Of a DNA stretch of 64,000 nt, positions 47,935 through 59,614 are shown piece after piece. The translations under genes were made by a program, and so were the position numbers. The stretch is from Streptococcus macedonicus ACA-DC 198 (GTDB lineage: Bacteria; Bacillota; Bacilli; Lactobacillales; Streptococcaceae). The stretch's first letter is position 1. The number at the start of each line of letters is the position of its first letter. The notes below the pieces were generated by a model that had not been told where the DNA came from, searched no databases, and was given only the letters and a program-made list of their open reading frames with translations. The stretch covers positions 1,389,501 through 1,453,500 of the forward strand of contig HE613569.1 of NCBI GenBank assembly GCA_000283635.1. The letters run 5' to 3'.

Positions 47935-49046
47935 CGTTTGGTAAAGGCTAGCAGATTGCCAATATTTTGGGCGGTGCGTTCTAGATTTTGAGGTGCCTGC
48001 GCTAGCGTATTTTCCAAAGAATCAACGCCTGAGATAATCGGAAAAGCTGCTTGAATATTAGCAACTGGAAAGTCTGGCAAATCATCTTTTAAGCTACCGC
48101 AAATGGCAATAACTAATTTGCCTCTTGGCGTACGACTAGCAACGCCAAAAGGGGCTTTTCCAGACAAGCTTTGCTTATCCATGCGTCCCTCACCAACAAT
48201 GACGACATCCGCAACTTGGACTCGACGGTCAAAGTTAAGCATATCAAGGACTGCGTCGATACCAGAGATAATTCGTCCGCCAGTAAACGCAGCTAGCCCT
48301 GCTGCCATTCCGCCGCCTGCTCCTGCTCCCGCTAAATCGAGGATTACTGGGAAGAAGTTTTGGTAAAATTGCTCCATATCCTTATCAACACTTGCAAATT
48401 TTTCGTTTGCAAGTCCTTTTTGACCACTAAAAACATAGGTTGCGCCATTAGGACCGCATAGTGGATTGGTAACGTCAGTAATAATTGTTAGCTCAACTTG
48501 TGATAAATCCCAATGGTAATCTTCATAGGAAATCGTTGTGATGTTTCCAAGATTATCACCAACTGCAGCAACTTTTTGGCCAGACTCGTCAAAGAAACGA
48601 TAGCCTAATCCTGCTGCCATTCCGATACCACCATCATTAGTGGAACTGCCACCAACGCCAATCATGATTTTTTTGATACCAAGGTCAACAAGATGTCCAA
48701 TCATTTCACCAACACCTTTTGTCGTTAATGTTAACGGATTGCGCTTACCAAGTGGAACTTTTTCCAAGCCACATATGTCAGCCATTTCAAAAACAGCTAA
48801 TTGACCATTGGTCGCATAGTGAGCTTCCACAGGCTGACCTAATGCTCCCGTAACAATATGGCTATCACGCCTTAGGTGCAAGCCATCAGTTAAGGTCTCC
48901 AAGGTTCCTTCGCCACCGTCGCCAATCGGCATTAAGTCAAAGGTCGCATTTGGCAGTGCTTTTTTAAATCCCCTTTGAATGTCTTTTGCCACATTAAGGG
49001 CAGATAAACTTTCCTTAAATGAATCGGGTGCTATCAATATGTGCAT
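47931..49046 (-). CDS. garK: Glycerate kinase
   Basis: A 371-aa type-1 glycerate kinase (GarK/GlxK family), phosphorylating D-glycerate. It starts MHILIAPDSFKESLSALNVA and has the family motifs PIGDGGEGTLETL, GVGGSSTNDGGIGMAAGLG near residue 130 and GAGAGGGMAAGLAAF near 245, and VIVGEGRMDKQSLSGKAP. Divergent from the Nudix gene. Convergent with the YueI-like gene. Confidence 0.95.
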   Translation of the reverse strand: MHILIAPDSFKESLSALNVAKDIQRGFKKALPNATFDLMPIGDGGEGTLETLTDGLHLRRDSHIVTGALGQPVEAHYATNGQLAVFEMADICGLEKVPLGKRNPLTLTTKGVGEMIGHLVDLGIKKIMIGVGGSSTNDGGIGMAAGLGYRFFDESGQKVAAVGDNLGNITTISYEDYHWDLSQVELTIITDVTNPLCGPNGATYVFSGQKGLANEKFASVDKDMEQFYQNFFPVILDLAGAGAGGGMAAGLAAFTGGRIISGIDAVLDMLNFDRRVQVADVVIVGEGRMDKQSLSGKAPFGVASRTPRGKLVIAICGSLKDDLPDFPVANIQAAFPIISGVDSLENTLAQAPQNLERTAQNIGNLLAFTKR

Positions 49047-49119
49047 GGTACCAACTCCCCTTCATATGTTACTATATATACTATTATATAATTTTTTGAA
49101 CGAAAGAAGTTAGAAAAAC

Positions 49120-49614
49120 ATGAAAAAATGGGATGCTTATTTAGCAAATGGGCAGAAAACAGGTCATATCTTAACACGTGGTCAGTCAATTCCTGATGAT
49201 TTGTACCACTTGGCAGTAGATTGTTTGGTGCAAAATGTTAACAATGATATTTTGTTTGTGCAAAGACATTCAGAAAAAGAATCTTTTCCAGGATTTTTTG
49301 AAGCTAGTGCAGACGGATCTGCTCTTTATGGTGATGTTTCTAAACAAGCTGTCCGATATGAGTTACTGGAAGAAACTGGGCTTGTACCAGTTGAATTAAT
49401 ATTTTCAAAAAGGACTGTTTACAAAGATGACAACTGTATCATGGATAGCTACCTTACTCTGGTAAATTCTCCCAAAGATACCATAACTCCCCAAAATAGC
49501 GAAACCATCTCGTACCAATGGGTGGCAAAAGAAAAGTTAAAAGCATTTTTAGAAACACACCCAGTCGTTCCACGACACCGCTTACTGATAGAAACATTGT
49601 TTTTAGATGATTAA
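49120..49614 (+). CDS. Nudix hydrolase
   Basis: A 164-aa Nudix protein of the IPP-isomerase-like group, starting MKKWDAYLANGQKTGHILTR. The Nudix box is near residue 68: GSALYGDVSKQAVRYELLEE then TGLVP. Some canonical positions are altered (Asp for the first Glu; YELLEE instead of REUxEE), so catalytic potential is uncertain. It has its own terminator and stands alone between glycerate kinase and the pullulanase gene. Confidence 0.85.
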   Translation: MKKWDAYLANGQKTGHILTRGQSIPDDLYHLAVDCLVQNVNNDILFVQRHSEKESFPGFFEASADGSALYGDVSKQAVRYELLEETGLVPVELIFSKRTVYKDDNCIMDSYLTLVNSPKDTITPQNSETISYQWVAKEKLKAFLETHPVVPRHRLLIETLFLDD

Positions 49615-49647
49615 GAGGCTAGGATTGTATTCCTAACCTCTCTTTTT
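49614..49647 (+). terminator. Terminator of the Nudix gene
   Basis: AGAGG c TAGGA / TCCTA a CCTCT then CTTTTTG. In the minus direction there is no T-run, so it does not clearly serve the pullulanase gene. Confidence 0.8.
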
Positions 49648-49661
49648 GTGCCTACTGTAAG

Positions 49662-52600
49662 TTATTGTGATTTTTTGCGGCGTTTGAGTTCGAGCAAAGC
49701 TATGCTTGCTAGGCTTAAAACACCTGAAAAGGTAAGAATTGTGCCATCTTTTTCACCTGTCGCTGGTAAAGTATCAGTAGCATCAGTACTTGATAGTGTT
49801 TCAAGATTGGCATCTACTGTGATAGGTGTAGTTGTCGTTTCCACGACAGAAGCTTGTGCTTGATCATCAGGTGTCACGCCATTTTCAGCTGAGGTTTGTG
49901 TTGTCATATCTGATGATGATTGAGTAGCTTCTTGAGCATAAATAATGCCGTATTGACTAAAATGTTCCGTATCAAAGATGACAAATTTCAATGTTTGTCC
50001 TGCCACAGTACGGCTGATTTCTTCAAATGCTAGTGACTGTGGTTGTCCGTTTTCTGGGAGATAAAAGACTTGAGCAACAGTCTTACCAGCATCAATTGGT
50101 AAAATAACTCGCGCTGTTTTTGTAATAGCTAAGACATTTCCAAAATTGTCGGTTGGCTGAATATCAAACAAATCGTAATCTGTTCCCTTTATAACTTCTG
50201 GTGTTTTGACATCATTTGTTTCTTGGTGACTTACCTTGATTTTCTTAATGTCATCACGTTCACCTGCTCCTAAAATAACGCTAACACCACTTGCTTCATC
50301 ATAAAGCGTGCGTTCCGTTTCAGCGCTAGCTTTTTTCAAACGTAAAATGGTAGCTGTTAGTGGCTCGAGGGTTAATCCTGTTTCAGTCATTGTGACACCG
50401 CTTGGATTTTCTATCGCTTCTACTCCTGCTTGTTTACCATCTGCAATGATTTCAGCTGATAGGAGATTTCGGTAATCATCTGTCAATACGAAATCACGCG
50501 CCACGGTATCTGCATTGATAAAAACAGCGTAAATATCGCCATTGCCAGCAATTGTTTGATAAGCAATAATCAAATCTTCTTGGCCAACACCATTTTCATT
50601 TGGAATGGTTATCAAGCTCACATTGCGGTCAACTTCTTCTTTGGTTTTAAGCGTAAAAGCATCGGTTGAGCGGCGAATGGCAATCAAACCTTTTGTGTAA
50701 GCTTGGCTTTGCGTATTTTCTGGGTAAGCTTCGCTATCTGTGGCTTTAGCCCAATCAAAATGATTAATCGCATCTGTCGAATCATAAGAATCACTGATGA
50801 AATATGGGTATTCAAACGGTGTGCCGTCAGCATTGGTCAAGAAATCAGATTTTGCTGGCACTTTATCTGCTGAAACTGGTGTCTTGTAATCCTCGTCAAG
50901 GAATTGTTTCGTACGACCGTACTCTTGACCAGAATGAATAAAGGCAGTTCCTTGTGATGTCAAGACAATAAGGTTTCCTAAACGCAAACGACGTTGGATT
51001 TCTGCCTCATTTTCAGCAACAGCTGGATCTTTTTGAATGGATTTTGCAATCACATCATGAAGCGTTAAATTGTCATGAGCAGCAATGTATTGAATCACAT
51101 CACCTGTGTCATCTGCAGTAAAATTGCTTGGCTGAGCTTTAATATTATTAAAGAGTGTTTGCAAATCTTTTGCGCCACCTGTAATAAATGCTGCCGCTCC
51201 TTCACTTGGATAACCTGATTTGAGGAGGTTACGAATGTCATCAGAGAAAGAAGCGACGCTATCAGTTTGTGACATCCAAGTCTGGTCTGCTGGTTGTCGG
51301 CTATCATTAGCATCTCCAGCATAAGAAATCCAGCCCTCGCCCAGCATGATAATATTCGGATTCAGTGCTTTAGCCGTATCATATGCCATTTGCACCGTTT
51401 CGGCATCCAAATCTCCCATCATATCAAAACGGAAACCGTCAACTTTGAACTCATCAACCCAATAAGCAATTGAATCAAGCACCAAACGTCTTGTCATATA
51501 ATGCGTTGTTCCTGGTCGACCGCCACCAAAGCTTGTTTTAGCTGTTCCATCAGCTTCCATAAAATGATAATAATTTGGCTCCAAATCTTCAAGAATAGCA
51601 AGGTCAGCTGTGTGATTGTAAACCACATCAAGAATAACACCCATCCCACGTTTATGGATTTCAGCAATCAAATTCTTAAATTCCTCAATGCGTTTTGCTG
51701 GGTCAGTTGGGTCTTCTGAATACATTCCTGTCAAAGCAAAGTAGCTCTGTGGGTCATATCCCCAGTTATAATTCGTATTGCTAGAAGCATAGTCCGTCAA
51801 ACGCTCAGCATTCGCCAATTCATTGACATAATAATAGCTCATCACTGGCAAAAGTTGAATATGCGTCACGCCAAGCTCTTGAAGGTAATCTAATTTTTCA
51901 ACAAAGGCTGCAAAAGTCCCAAATTGATGTTGGAGTTCATCTGAAATAGCGGTATCTGATGTGAAATCACGAACGTGTGCTTCGTAAATAATAGCATCTT
52001 CACGGTCTGTGTATCCGCTAATATCAGCGTAGGTCAATTCTTGATTGCCAATTGTACTAGTATCTACAATCGCAGCTTTTGCTACCTTGTATGACGGGTC
52101 AGTTCCAATCAAATCACTATTCCATTCCGCTAACGATTTGGCATAAGGGTCAAGTGCGAGAACTGTTTCATCTCCACGTGTGATTTCATAATGATAATAA
52201 TAACCACGATAATCAGAAACACCAAGACCTGATTCTTGCGTCAAAGCTGCTAACCATTCGCCCTTATCACCTTTAACCATAGCAATCTTTCCAACAACCT
52301 TAGTTTGGTCATCGTTATCATAAAGAACCACCGAAACACTATCTGCACTTGGTGACCAAACGGTCAAATCAACACGTGCTCCTTCTTCTGACACGCGCGC
52401 GCCTAACTCACCATCATAGGCATAAAGAGAATCTGTATGTTGCCAATTGGTCTTAGCTTGATAGTCATCACCAGCATAACTAACAGTGTATGGTGCTAAA
52501 AGTTGTGAAAAATCACCAACAATCGTTAACTGATTAGCTTCAGGATTCAATACAAGGTCAGAAATAGTCATCAGATTACCATCTTTATCAGTTACCTTAA

Positions 52601-55600
52601 CATTTTCAAACAAGTCATCCTTATCAGCGTCAGCTAAATTGCTAACGATAGCAACAATCTCTGTCGGACTTGTTTGCCGAGCTGATGTCAAACGAACAGT
52701 GCTTACAAAATATGGATTCGTGTAAATTGTCTTATCCTCGTCTTTCAAGAAAATTTGTGTGTGATTAGCTAAATCTTTAAAGCTATAATTGTCTGGCTGA
52801 ATTTTGGCATCATCGCCCTCCTTAGACTCATCTAGTAAGAGAAATCCAAGTTCATTGAAATCTGATAGGGCAATATCCACATAAACGCCATATTTACCTA
52901 CATTTTCAAAATCAATGCCGTCTGGCCATGACCCCAAACGGTCTGTAACGGAAGAATCAACACTTCCCCAAAGCCAAAGGGCTAAATTGTCATAATTGCC
53001 ATCACTACGATAGTAATTAATTCGAATCGTTCCTTCTTCAAGTGGTTCGTAATAATTAATCGCGTAGTTCTCATCAAACCAAACTTCATTCATCTCTTGA
53101 CTGATTAAATTGACAACTTTATCGCCTGTCAAATTATCACCATTGGTATTATTGATGAGCAACCCTACTTTCTGACGATTTCCGTCCACCAATTTCATAT
53201 CAATATAATAGCCATAGCTATCTTGTTTTAGATTGGATAAATTGATAGCGCCATTTGGCCAAGATTCTGACGGTGTTTCAACGTCTTCCCAAGTCCACAA
53301 TCCCAAACTAGACAAATCATCTGTCGGCAAGGTTTTAAAATGAATGCGAATGGTATTTTCGGCAATTGGTTCTTCTTCAGTTTGTGCAATAAAAGCAGAC
53401 GTAATTGCCCCTGTTGACACTTTAAGAAGCATGGTACCGCCAGCTGAAATGGCTGGTGTTTCAAGGTCAAGATAATAAGCGCCATCTTCGCCAAGCACCG
53501 CTTGGTAAGTTTGACCGCTATAATAATCTGTCACCACGGCATCATCAGACAATAACAAACGAAGAGTCTGGCTTTCATCTTTAAGATTATACAAAATGTA
53601 CGCAGCATCCGTATCATTTTCACGTTTAGCCAGTAGCCATTGTTGACTATCATTAACCGCTACCGTGCTATGTCTCCCATGTGCTAACAATTCACTGTTG
53701 TCACGACGAAAGGCTAATAATTTTTGGTAATGTTCCAGAACATCATTGCCCTCAACATCATCCCAGTCAAACCCGTAACGATTATCGTAATAAGGCCAGT
53801 TATTGGCACCAGATTGACCGAGTTCCTCACCATAATAAATCACAGGCTGACCTTTGGCGGTCAATAAGAGCGTTGCAGCAACTTTTAATTTGGAAAGGTC
53901 ACCACCAATGCTATAAAGGAAACCATCTTCGTCATGACTACCAAGGAATTGTGCCAAAGTGTAAGAACTTGTCAACACATCATTACGCGCGATTAATTCT
54001 TCATTGGCTTGTTTCAGATTGCCGTTAACAAGCAACTTCGCAATATCTTTAAAGCCAAAGTCCAGTAAGCTATCCATGCTGCCAGTACCCAAGTCGCCTT
54101 TGGTGTCCTTATAGCTCGCTCCCCAACTTTCACCTACCAGATGAAAATCCGCATCTTTCAGCGCCAGCTCATTTTTAAAATATTGCCAAGTAGTGTCATC
54201 AACGTTCTTGACAGTATCTACACGAAAGGCATAGATACTATTGCCTTTTGCAGTTGTTGACTTTTCAAGCCAAGCTGTTTGCCATGCTACCAACTGCTCA
54301 CGGACAGTTTTTTCTTCAGTTTTGAAATCAGGCAGACCAGATTGCGAACCTTGAATGTCGTCGCCCTTGTCCTCCTCTGCTGTCCGAACCATACCTGCAA
54401 ATGTTTCTTCCGTACTATAACCAGAATGGTTCAAAACCACATCTACAATAATATTGATACCACGCTCTGCCGCTTCGTCAATTAATTCATGGAAATCATC
54501 AAGTGTTCCAAGATGTGGATTGAGCGTTTCAAAATCACTTGCCCAGTAACCATGATAAGCATAGTATTCCATGCCTTCTTCGGTACCCACATTTTGTGGA
54601 ATATTTTCCACAATTGGTGTTACCCAAATGCTCGTTACGCCTAGTTTCTTAAGATAATCTAATTTTGCTGTTACTCCTTTGAAATCCCCACCTTTATAAG
54701 TACCAGCTTGGTTAATCACTCCATCATAATCTTGATTGTAAGGATTGTCATTGCTAGTATCACCATTATAAAAACGATCTGTCAGCATGAAGTAAATCAC
54801 TTGTTCATCCCAATCAAGTTCACCTTCTTGCTTAACACGTTCTGTAATGGTTACCATAACAGTTGTATCATAATAACCGTTGTCACTATCATAGACACGG
54901 ACAGGTAAGTCATAGTCTCCAGGCGTTATGTCGGAAGTTGCTGTGATTGTCACACGATTAAGCTCAGGTGAAATTTCAATAATGCCTCCACCAATTGCTG
55001 TTGTATCGACTTGCATACGTGTAATGTCAACATTTTCAGGATTCGTAACAACAACATCAATCAAGTCAGTTTCGTTATAATTAAACGAACGATAACTGCT
55101 GGCTGATACAGTCACTTGATGAACACCAGGCGTGGCTTTTGAAAAATCTTGCCCAGTAACTGTCGCAATATAATATGGGTTGGTGTAAACTGTCGTATCA
55201 TCATTGTGCAAGAAGATTTGGCTATGACTATCGCGTTCTGAGAAGCTCAAATCAATCGTTTTATTGCCGACACCATCTGGGTCATTTTGATTAACCAATA
55301 AAAAGCTAATGTTAGAATCTAATAATTTTGATAGCGGAACATCAACATAATGTCCGTATGCTCCCTCTTGCGTGAAATCAAGGGCATCAGTTGGCCAAGT
55401 TGAAAATTCACCTGCCACATCTCCCCATACCCAAACGCCCCAACCATCATAATCGCCGTCATCACGTTGGTAATTTATTCGAATAATACTATTATCAGCT
55501 AGAGGTTTGTAGGTATATGTCTTAAAATCAGAGGTCACCCAAACTTCGTTAACGTCTTGAGATAAAGGCGTTATATTCTAGTCAGAATCGCTGATTTTCT

Positions 55601-56516
55601 CACCATTTTTTAAGAGAAGGTAGTCAATCTCACCATGGCTAGCAGTCTGTTTGACATCAATGTAGTAGCCAAAATCATTTTTTTGATTTTCTGAAAAAGC
55701 CATTGCGGCTGCTGGCCAATTATTCCCGTCAGACGGTTCAGCAACAGCACCCCAAGTCCATAAACTATACTGACTAAAATTGTCATCAGTCACTTCTTGA
55801 AAATGCACTCGAATGGTATCTTCTGCAATGGCAGGTGCCGTATTCTCAGCAGTTTCTGGTGTGGCGTTAAGAAGTGTAACCTCGCTAGTTTGTGTAGTGT
55901 TTTCAGCAGTTGCATCCGTTGCTAACTGGTCAAGGCTAGTAGTGTCATTACTCGCCTCTTGAACATTAACTTCTGCTACGTTTTCAGTTGTGACTACTTC
56001 CTCAACAGCTTGGTCAACATCAGTTTCAGCCGCAACAGTTTGAGTATTAACTTCTGCTACGTTTTCAGTTGTGACTACTTCCTCAACAGCTTGGTCAACA
56101 TCAGTTTCAGCCGCAGCAGTTTGAGTATTAACTTCTGCTACGTTTTCAGTTGTGACTACTTCCTCAACAGCTTGGTCAACATCAGTTTCAGCCGCAGCAG
56201 TTTGAGTATTAACTTCGCTAACTATTGATTCAGTTTTTTCAACTTCAATTTGCGTATCAACCTCAGTTTGTGTGTCAGCCAAGGTATCAATCTCACTTTG
56301 TGCGACATCAATAGCTTGCTCTGCTATTTCCGATTGATTTGTTACCAATTCTGTTGCCGTTTCAGCGCTGATTTGGTCAGCAGAGACGCTATTTGCTAAA
56401 CTGGCACTCCAAAAAAGAGCCGTCGCAATAGTAACAGAAGCAACGCCAACTTTTAGCTTACGAATTCCAAAAAACTGCCGTTTTTCAAGAAAAGAAAGCC
56501 GACTTATCTTTTTCAT
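49662..56516 (-). pseudogene. pulA: Cell-wall-anchored amylase-pullulanase, interrupted by an amber codon
   Basis: One frame of about 2285 codons is broken by a single TAG at 55580-55578; reading continues in the same frame on both sides (KNGEKISDSD, stop, NITPLSQDVNEVWVTSDF). The first part (312 aa) has a YSIRK-type signal (FGIRKLKVGVASVTIA), threonine/alanine/valine repeats and a starch-binding module. The second part, read from GTG 55538 (1958 aa), holds starch-binding modules, a GH13 amylase module (FRVDTVKNVDD, HLVGESWG, FLGSHDEDGF), more modules, a type I pullulanase module (YNWGYDPQSYFAL, DGFRFDMMGDLD, MLGEGWISY, AAHDNLTLHD) and an LPATG anchor. The second part has no signal peptide, so neither fragment should give an anchored enzyme unless the stop is read through. 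Confidence 0.9.
55967..56209. repeat. Three tandem 81-bp repeats in the pullulanase N-terminal region
   Basis: Three nearly identical units encode 27 residues each (EVNTQTAAAETDVDQAVEEV then VTTENVA). Units start near 55967, 56048 and 56129. High base identity points to recent expansion, and such repeats often vary in number between strains. Confidence 0.9.
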
Positions 56517-56560
56517 ACAGAACCTCCGTATCTTTCAACATAATGATTTTTTATGCTTTC

Positions 56561-56598
56561 AGTATAGTAAAAATTTTTTAATTACGCAAGCGTTTTCG
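56561..56598 (-). promoter_or_regulatory. Pullulanase promoter with overlapping cre-like site
   Basis: On the minus strand: TTGCGT (56589-56584), 17 nt, TATACT (56566-56561). The sequence CGAAAACGCTTGCG (56598-56585) matches the CcpA cre consensus except at the two end positions and covers the -35 box. Repression by CcpA in the presence of glucose is therefore expected. Confidence 0.7.
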
Positions 56599-56663
56599 TA
56601 AATATTTTTTATATTTATTCAAAACTTCAAAAATAAATAATATATAATTTGCGTTGTATTAAG

Positions 56664-56677
56664 TGCAATCGATTGCT
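56664..56677. promoter_or_regulatory. Second cre/LacI-type palindrome upstream of the pullulanase gene
   Basis: TGCAATCGATTGCT contains the perfect palindrome GCAATCGATTGC, and fits the cre consensus with one mismatch. It is about 75 bp upstream of the -35 box. It could be a CcpA or MalR-type operator. Confidence 0.55.
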
Positions 56678-56687
56678 TAGAAAAATA

Positions 56688-56710
56688 CAAAAAAACCGAG
56701 CATGGCTCAG
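56688..56710 (-). terminator. his operon terminator
   Basis: On the minus strand CTGAGC CAT GCTCGG (one G-U pair) followed by TTTTTTTG. About 40 nt after hisE. Confidence 0.7.
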
Positions 56711-56748
56711 CTTCTTTGGTTATATCGTTAAACATGCAAATGCAGTGC

Positions 56749-57063
56749 TTAATAATTAGTAATTTCTGGTCGGTCGTGGACATTACTTTTCTTACCTTGG
56801 CGTGCTTTTAAAACAGCATCTACATCTTCAATACTAACGCCAGTTTCGACCAACATTACTGCCAAATGGTACAGAACATCTGCTATTTCATTAGCGATTT
56901 CATCTTTGTCTGCATTTTTGGCTGCAATAACAACTTCTGTCGCTTCTTCCCCAACCTTTTTAAGAATTTTATCCAATCCTTTATCAAAAAGGTAATTGGT
57001 ATAAGAGCCTTCCTTTGGATTTTCTTTACGGTCTATTGCTTCTTTATATAATGTTTCTAGCAT
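56749..57063 (-). CDS. hisE: Phosphoribosyl-ATP pyrophosphatase
   Basis: A 104-aa all-helical enzyme, second step of histidine synthesis. MLETLYKEAIDRKENPKEGS, then KVGEEATEVVIAAKNADKDE with the metal-binding EExxE, and NEIADVLYHLAVMLVE (ExxD). Separate from hisI, unlike the fused HisIE of enterobacteria. Last gene of the operon. Confidence 0.96.
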   Translation of the reverse strand: MLETLYKEAIDRKENPKEGSYTNYLFDKGLDKILKKVGEEATEVVIAAKNADKDEIANEIADVLYHLAVMLVETGVSIEDVDAVLKARQGKKSNVHDRPEITNY

Positions 57064-57085
57064 GTCTTTTTATCCTTTTCTATCA

Positions 57086-57406
57086 TCACAAAATATCATT
57101 GAAAAAACAGCTGTAAGCGCCCGTATGACAAGCAGCGCCCTCTTGCTTAACAGCAACCAATAAGGTATCACAGTCGCAATCCGTTTTGATTGATTTGACG
57201 TATTGATAATGACCGCTGGTTGCCCCTTTATGCCAGATTTCTTGACGTGAGCGGCTCCAGTAGTGCATTTGTTTGGTTTCCAATGTTAAGTGATACGCTT
57301 CTTCGTTCATGTAGGCTAACATCAGTACTTGTCCTGTTTGGTAATCCGTCACAATCACAGGAACAAGACCATCTTGTTTCGCAAAATCAAGTTTTATTTC
57401 ACTCAT
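57086..57406 (-). CDS. hisI: Phosphoribosyl-AMP cyclohydrolase
   Basis: A 106-aa zinc enzyme, third step. It has [20 protein letters not shown] near residue 20, [20 protein letters not shown] near 48, and the metal-binding DCDCDTLL and CHTG (cysteines). Overlaps hisF by ATGA. Confidence 0.96.
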   Translation of the reverse strand: MSEIKLDFAKQDGLVPVIVTDYQTGQVLMLAYMNEEAYHLTLETKQMHYWSRSRQEIWHKGATSGHYQYVKSIKTDCDCDTLLVAVKQEGAACHTGAYSCFFNDIL

Positions 57407-58161
57407 TGTCTCACCTCAATTCCTGCAGCAGCCATGGCAGCTTTGGTGTCAGCAATTGAAACTTCGCCAAAGTGGAAAATGGAAGCGGCAAGCGCACCTG
57501 TTGCAGTTGTTTTTTCAAAAACGTCAACCATATGGTCAATATTTCCTGCACCACCAGACGCAATGATTGGGACATTAACCACATCAGTGACAGCATTTAG
57601 CATATCCAAATCAAATCCTGACTTCGTGCCGTCTTTATCCATACTGGTTAGTAAAATCTCACCTGCACCAAGGCTGACAACAGTCTTTGCCCATTCAGTC
57701 AAATCAATGCCAGTATCCTTGCGCCCACCTGCCACATAAACATGCCAAGTGCCATCAGCTTCTTTATGAGCATCAATAGCCAATACCACACATTGATTGC
57801 CAAATTTTTCAGCGCAATCTTTGATGAGTTGAGGATTGGCTACTGCGGAAGAATTAACTGCGACCTTGTCCGCACCCGCTTTGAGCATTTTATTCATGTC
57901 CTCAATCGAGCGAATGCCACCGCCAACTGTAAAAGGAATGAATACTTGGTCAGCCACACGCTTCACCATTTCCACAGTTGTGTCACGTTTTTCATGTGTT
58001 GCGGTAATGTCCAAGAACACCAATTCATCACACCCAGCTTCATAATAAGCACGCGCCGCATCAACAGGATCACCAACATCTGTTAAATTAACAAAATTAA
58101 CCCCCTTAACCACGCGCCCATCTTTAACATCAAGACAAGGAATAATGCGTTTTTTCAGCAT
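57403..58161 (-). CDS. hisF: Imidazole glycerol phosphate synthase, cyclase subunit
   Basis: A 252-aa TIM-barrel. It begins [20 protein letters not shown] with the catalytic aspartate (CLDV), and continues with [13 protein letters not shown] and, on the other half, [16 protein letters not shown] (second catalytic aspartate) and [14 protein letters not shown]. Forms a complex with HisH, making imidazole glycerol phosphate and AICAR. Confidence 0.97.
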   Translation of the reverse strand: MLKKRIIPCLDVKDGRVVKGVNFVNLTDVGDPVDAARAYYEAGCDELVFLDITATHEKRDTTVEMVKRVADQVFIPFTVGGGIRSIEDMNKMLKAGADKVAVNSSAVANPQLIKDCAEKFGNQCVVLAIDAHKEADGTWHVYVAGGRKDTGIDLTEWAKTVVSLGAGEILLTSMDKDGTKSGFDLDMLNAVTDVVNVPIIASGGAGNIDHMVDVFEKTTATGALAASIFHFGEVSIADTKAAMAAAGIEVRQ

Positions 58162-58164
58162 AAG

Positions 58165-58884
58165 CTATCCTCCAAAAGCTTTCAATTCGTCAAGGCTAAT
58201 ATTGCCGTTGTAATAAGCTTTACCAACGATTGTCCCAGCAACACCAATTTCTTGCAATTTCACCAAATCATTCTTCTCAGCAATGCCACCAGAAGCAATA
58301 ACTTTAGCCGTCGTTAACTCAGCCACCAAACGTTCATAATGTTCAAAATTTGGTCCTATTAGCGTGCCATCACGGTCAACATCTGTATAGACAAATAAGG
58401 TCACCCCCATTTTCTCCATGGCTTTAGCTAAGCTGATATAGTCAACGTTACTCGTTTTTAGCCAACCCTCAGTTGCCACAAAACCATTTTTAGCATCAAT
58501 ACCAACCACAATTTTATCACTACCAAATTTATCTAAAGCTGCCTTGACAAAATCTGGATTTTTCACTGCCATAGATCCGATAATCACACGGTCAATACCA
58601 ACTGCTAGGTAATCTTCAATTTGCTCAAGGGTACGAATACCGCCACCAACTTCGACAACAAGCCCTGATTTTTGCTTCAGCTTGGCAATTAAATCGCGAT
58701 TCGTTGCTCGCCCATCAAGCGCTCCGTCCAAATCAACAACGTGAATAAATTCAATACCAGCTTGCGCAAAGATTTTTGCTTGTCCAAGCACATCTGGATT
58801 AACAACCGTTTTTTGGTTGAAATCACCTTTAAAAAGACGAACTGCCTGTCCTTCTTTAATATCAATCGCTGGAAGAATCTGCAT
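58165..58884 (-). CDS. hisA: ProFAR isomerase
   Basis: A 239-aa TIM-barrel performing the Amadori rearrangement of fourth-step intermediate Pro[23 protein letters not shown] contains the catalytic aspartate (AIDIK); [40 protein letters not shown] and [13 protein letters not shown] follow. 3 nt from hisF. Confidence 0.97.
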   Translation of the reverse strand: MQILPAIDIKEGQAVRLFKGDFNQKTVVNPDVLGQAKIFAQAGIEFIHVVDLDGALDGRATNRDLIAKLKQKSGLVVEVGGGIRTLEQIEDYLAVGIDRVIIGSMAVKNPDFVKAALDKFGSDKIVVGIDAKNGFVATEGWLKTSNVDYISLAKAMEKMGVTLFVYTDVDRDGTLIGPNFEHYERLVAELTTAKVIASGGIAEKNDLVKLQEIGVAGTIVGKAYYNGNISLDELKAFGG

Positions 58885-58935
58885 ATAAACTCCTTTTCTT
58901 TATAAAACGCTACTCTAAGCAACTTAAAATCATTC

Positions 58936-59544
58936 TTAGTCACCACAAAGGGAAATAAATTTTTCAAGAATTCCTAAACCGACGTCACCTGATTTTTCAG
59001 GGTGGAATTGCGCTCCGTAAACATTATCTTTGTGAATCATGGCTGGTACTTCAATACCATAATCAGCAGTCACATCAATGTATTCTTTCGGAACATCTGT
59101 AAAATAGCTATGCACAAAATAAACGGATTTGCCAGCAAGCCCTGCTGTTAACGGACTATCTTGTTTCACTGTCAAATCATTCCATCCCATATGCGGAACA
59201 GGCATAGTCTTAGTTGCTTGAATTTCACGACAAACACCTGGGATAAAGCCAAGTCCTTGTGTTTCTTGGTGTTCCAAGCCAATCTCTGTCAAGACCTGCA
59301 TTCCTAAACAAATGCCCAGTAACGGCGTTCCCTTAGCTACTGCTTCCTTGATAGCAGAAACCAAGCCACGCTGTTGTAACTCAGCCATGGCAGCAGGATA
59401 AGCACCAACCCCTGGCAAAATCAGACCGTCCGCAGCTAAAATCTTGTCTCGATTACTAGACAATTCAGCCTGAACACCGATTTTCTGTAAAGCTCTTAAC
59501 ACATTAGCAGTATTACCTGCATCATAATCAATCACAATTATCAT
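58936..59544 (-). CDS. hisH: Imidazole glycerol phosphate synthase, glutaminase subunit
   Basis: A 202-aa class I glutamine amidotransferase. MIIVIDYDAGNTANVLRALQ, then GLILPGVGAYPAAM (oxyanion strand), PLLGICLGMQVL with the nucleophile cysteine near residue 80, and GAQFHPEKSGDVG with the catalytic histidine and glutamate near 182. Works with HisF. Confidence 0.97.
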   Translation of the reverse strand: MIIVIDYDAGNTANVLRALQKIGVQAELSSNRDKILAADGLILPGVGAYPAAMAELQQRGLVSAIKEAVAKGTPLLGICLGMQVLTEIGLEHQETQGLGFIPGVCREIQATKTMPVPHMGWNDLTVKQDSPLTAGLAGKSVYFVHSYFTDVPKEYIDVTADYGIEVPAMIHKDNVYGAQFHPEKSGDVGLGILEKFISLCGD

Positions 59545-59614
59545 ATCTCAGCTCTCAAGCCTTCCACACACTACTAAATGAGACGTGTCACGGCTGATTT
59601 CCTTTTTCTGTATT

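Noticed and set aside
55539..55580. Interpreting the two pullulanase frames as two separate genes or as a frameshift
   Set aside because: Both parts are in the same frame and module sequence runs across the TAG; the second part has no signal peptide and no convincing start.
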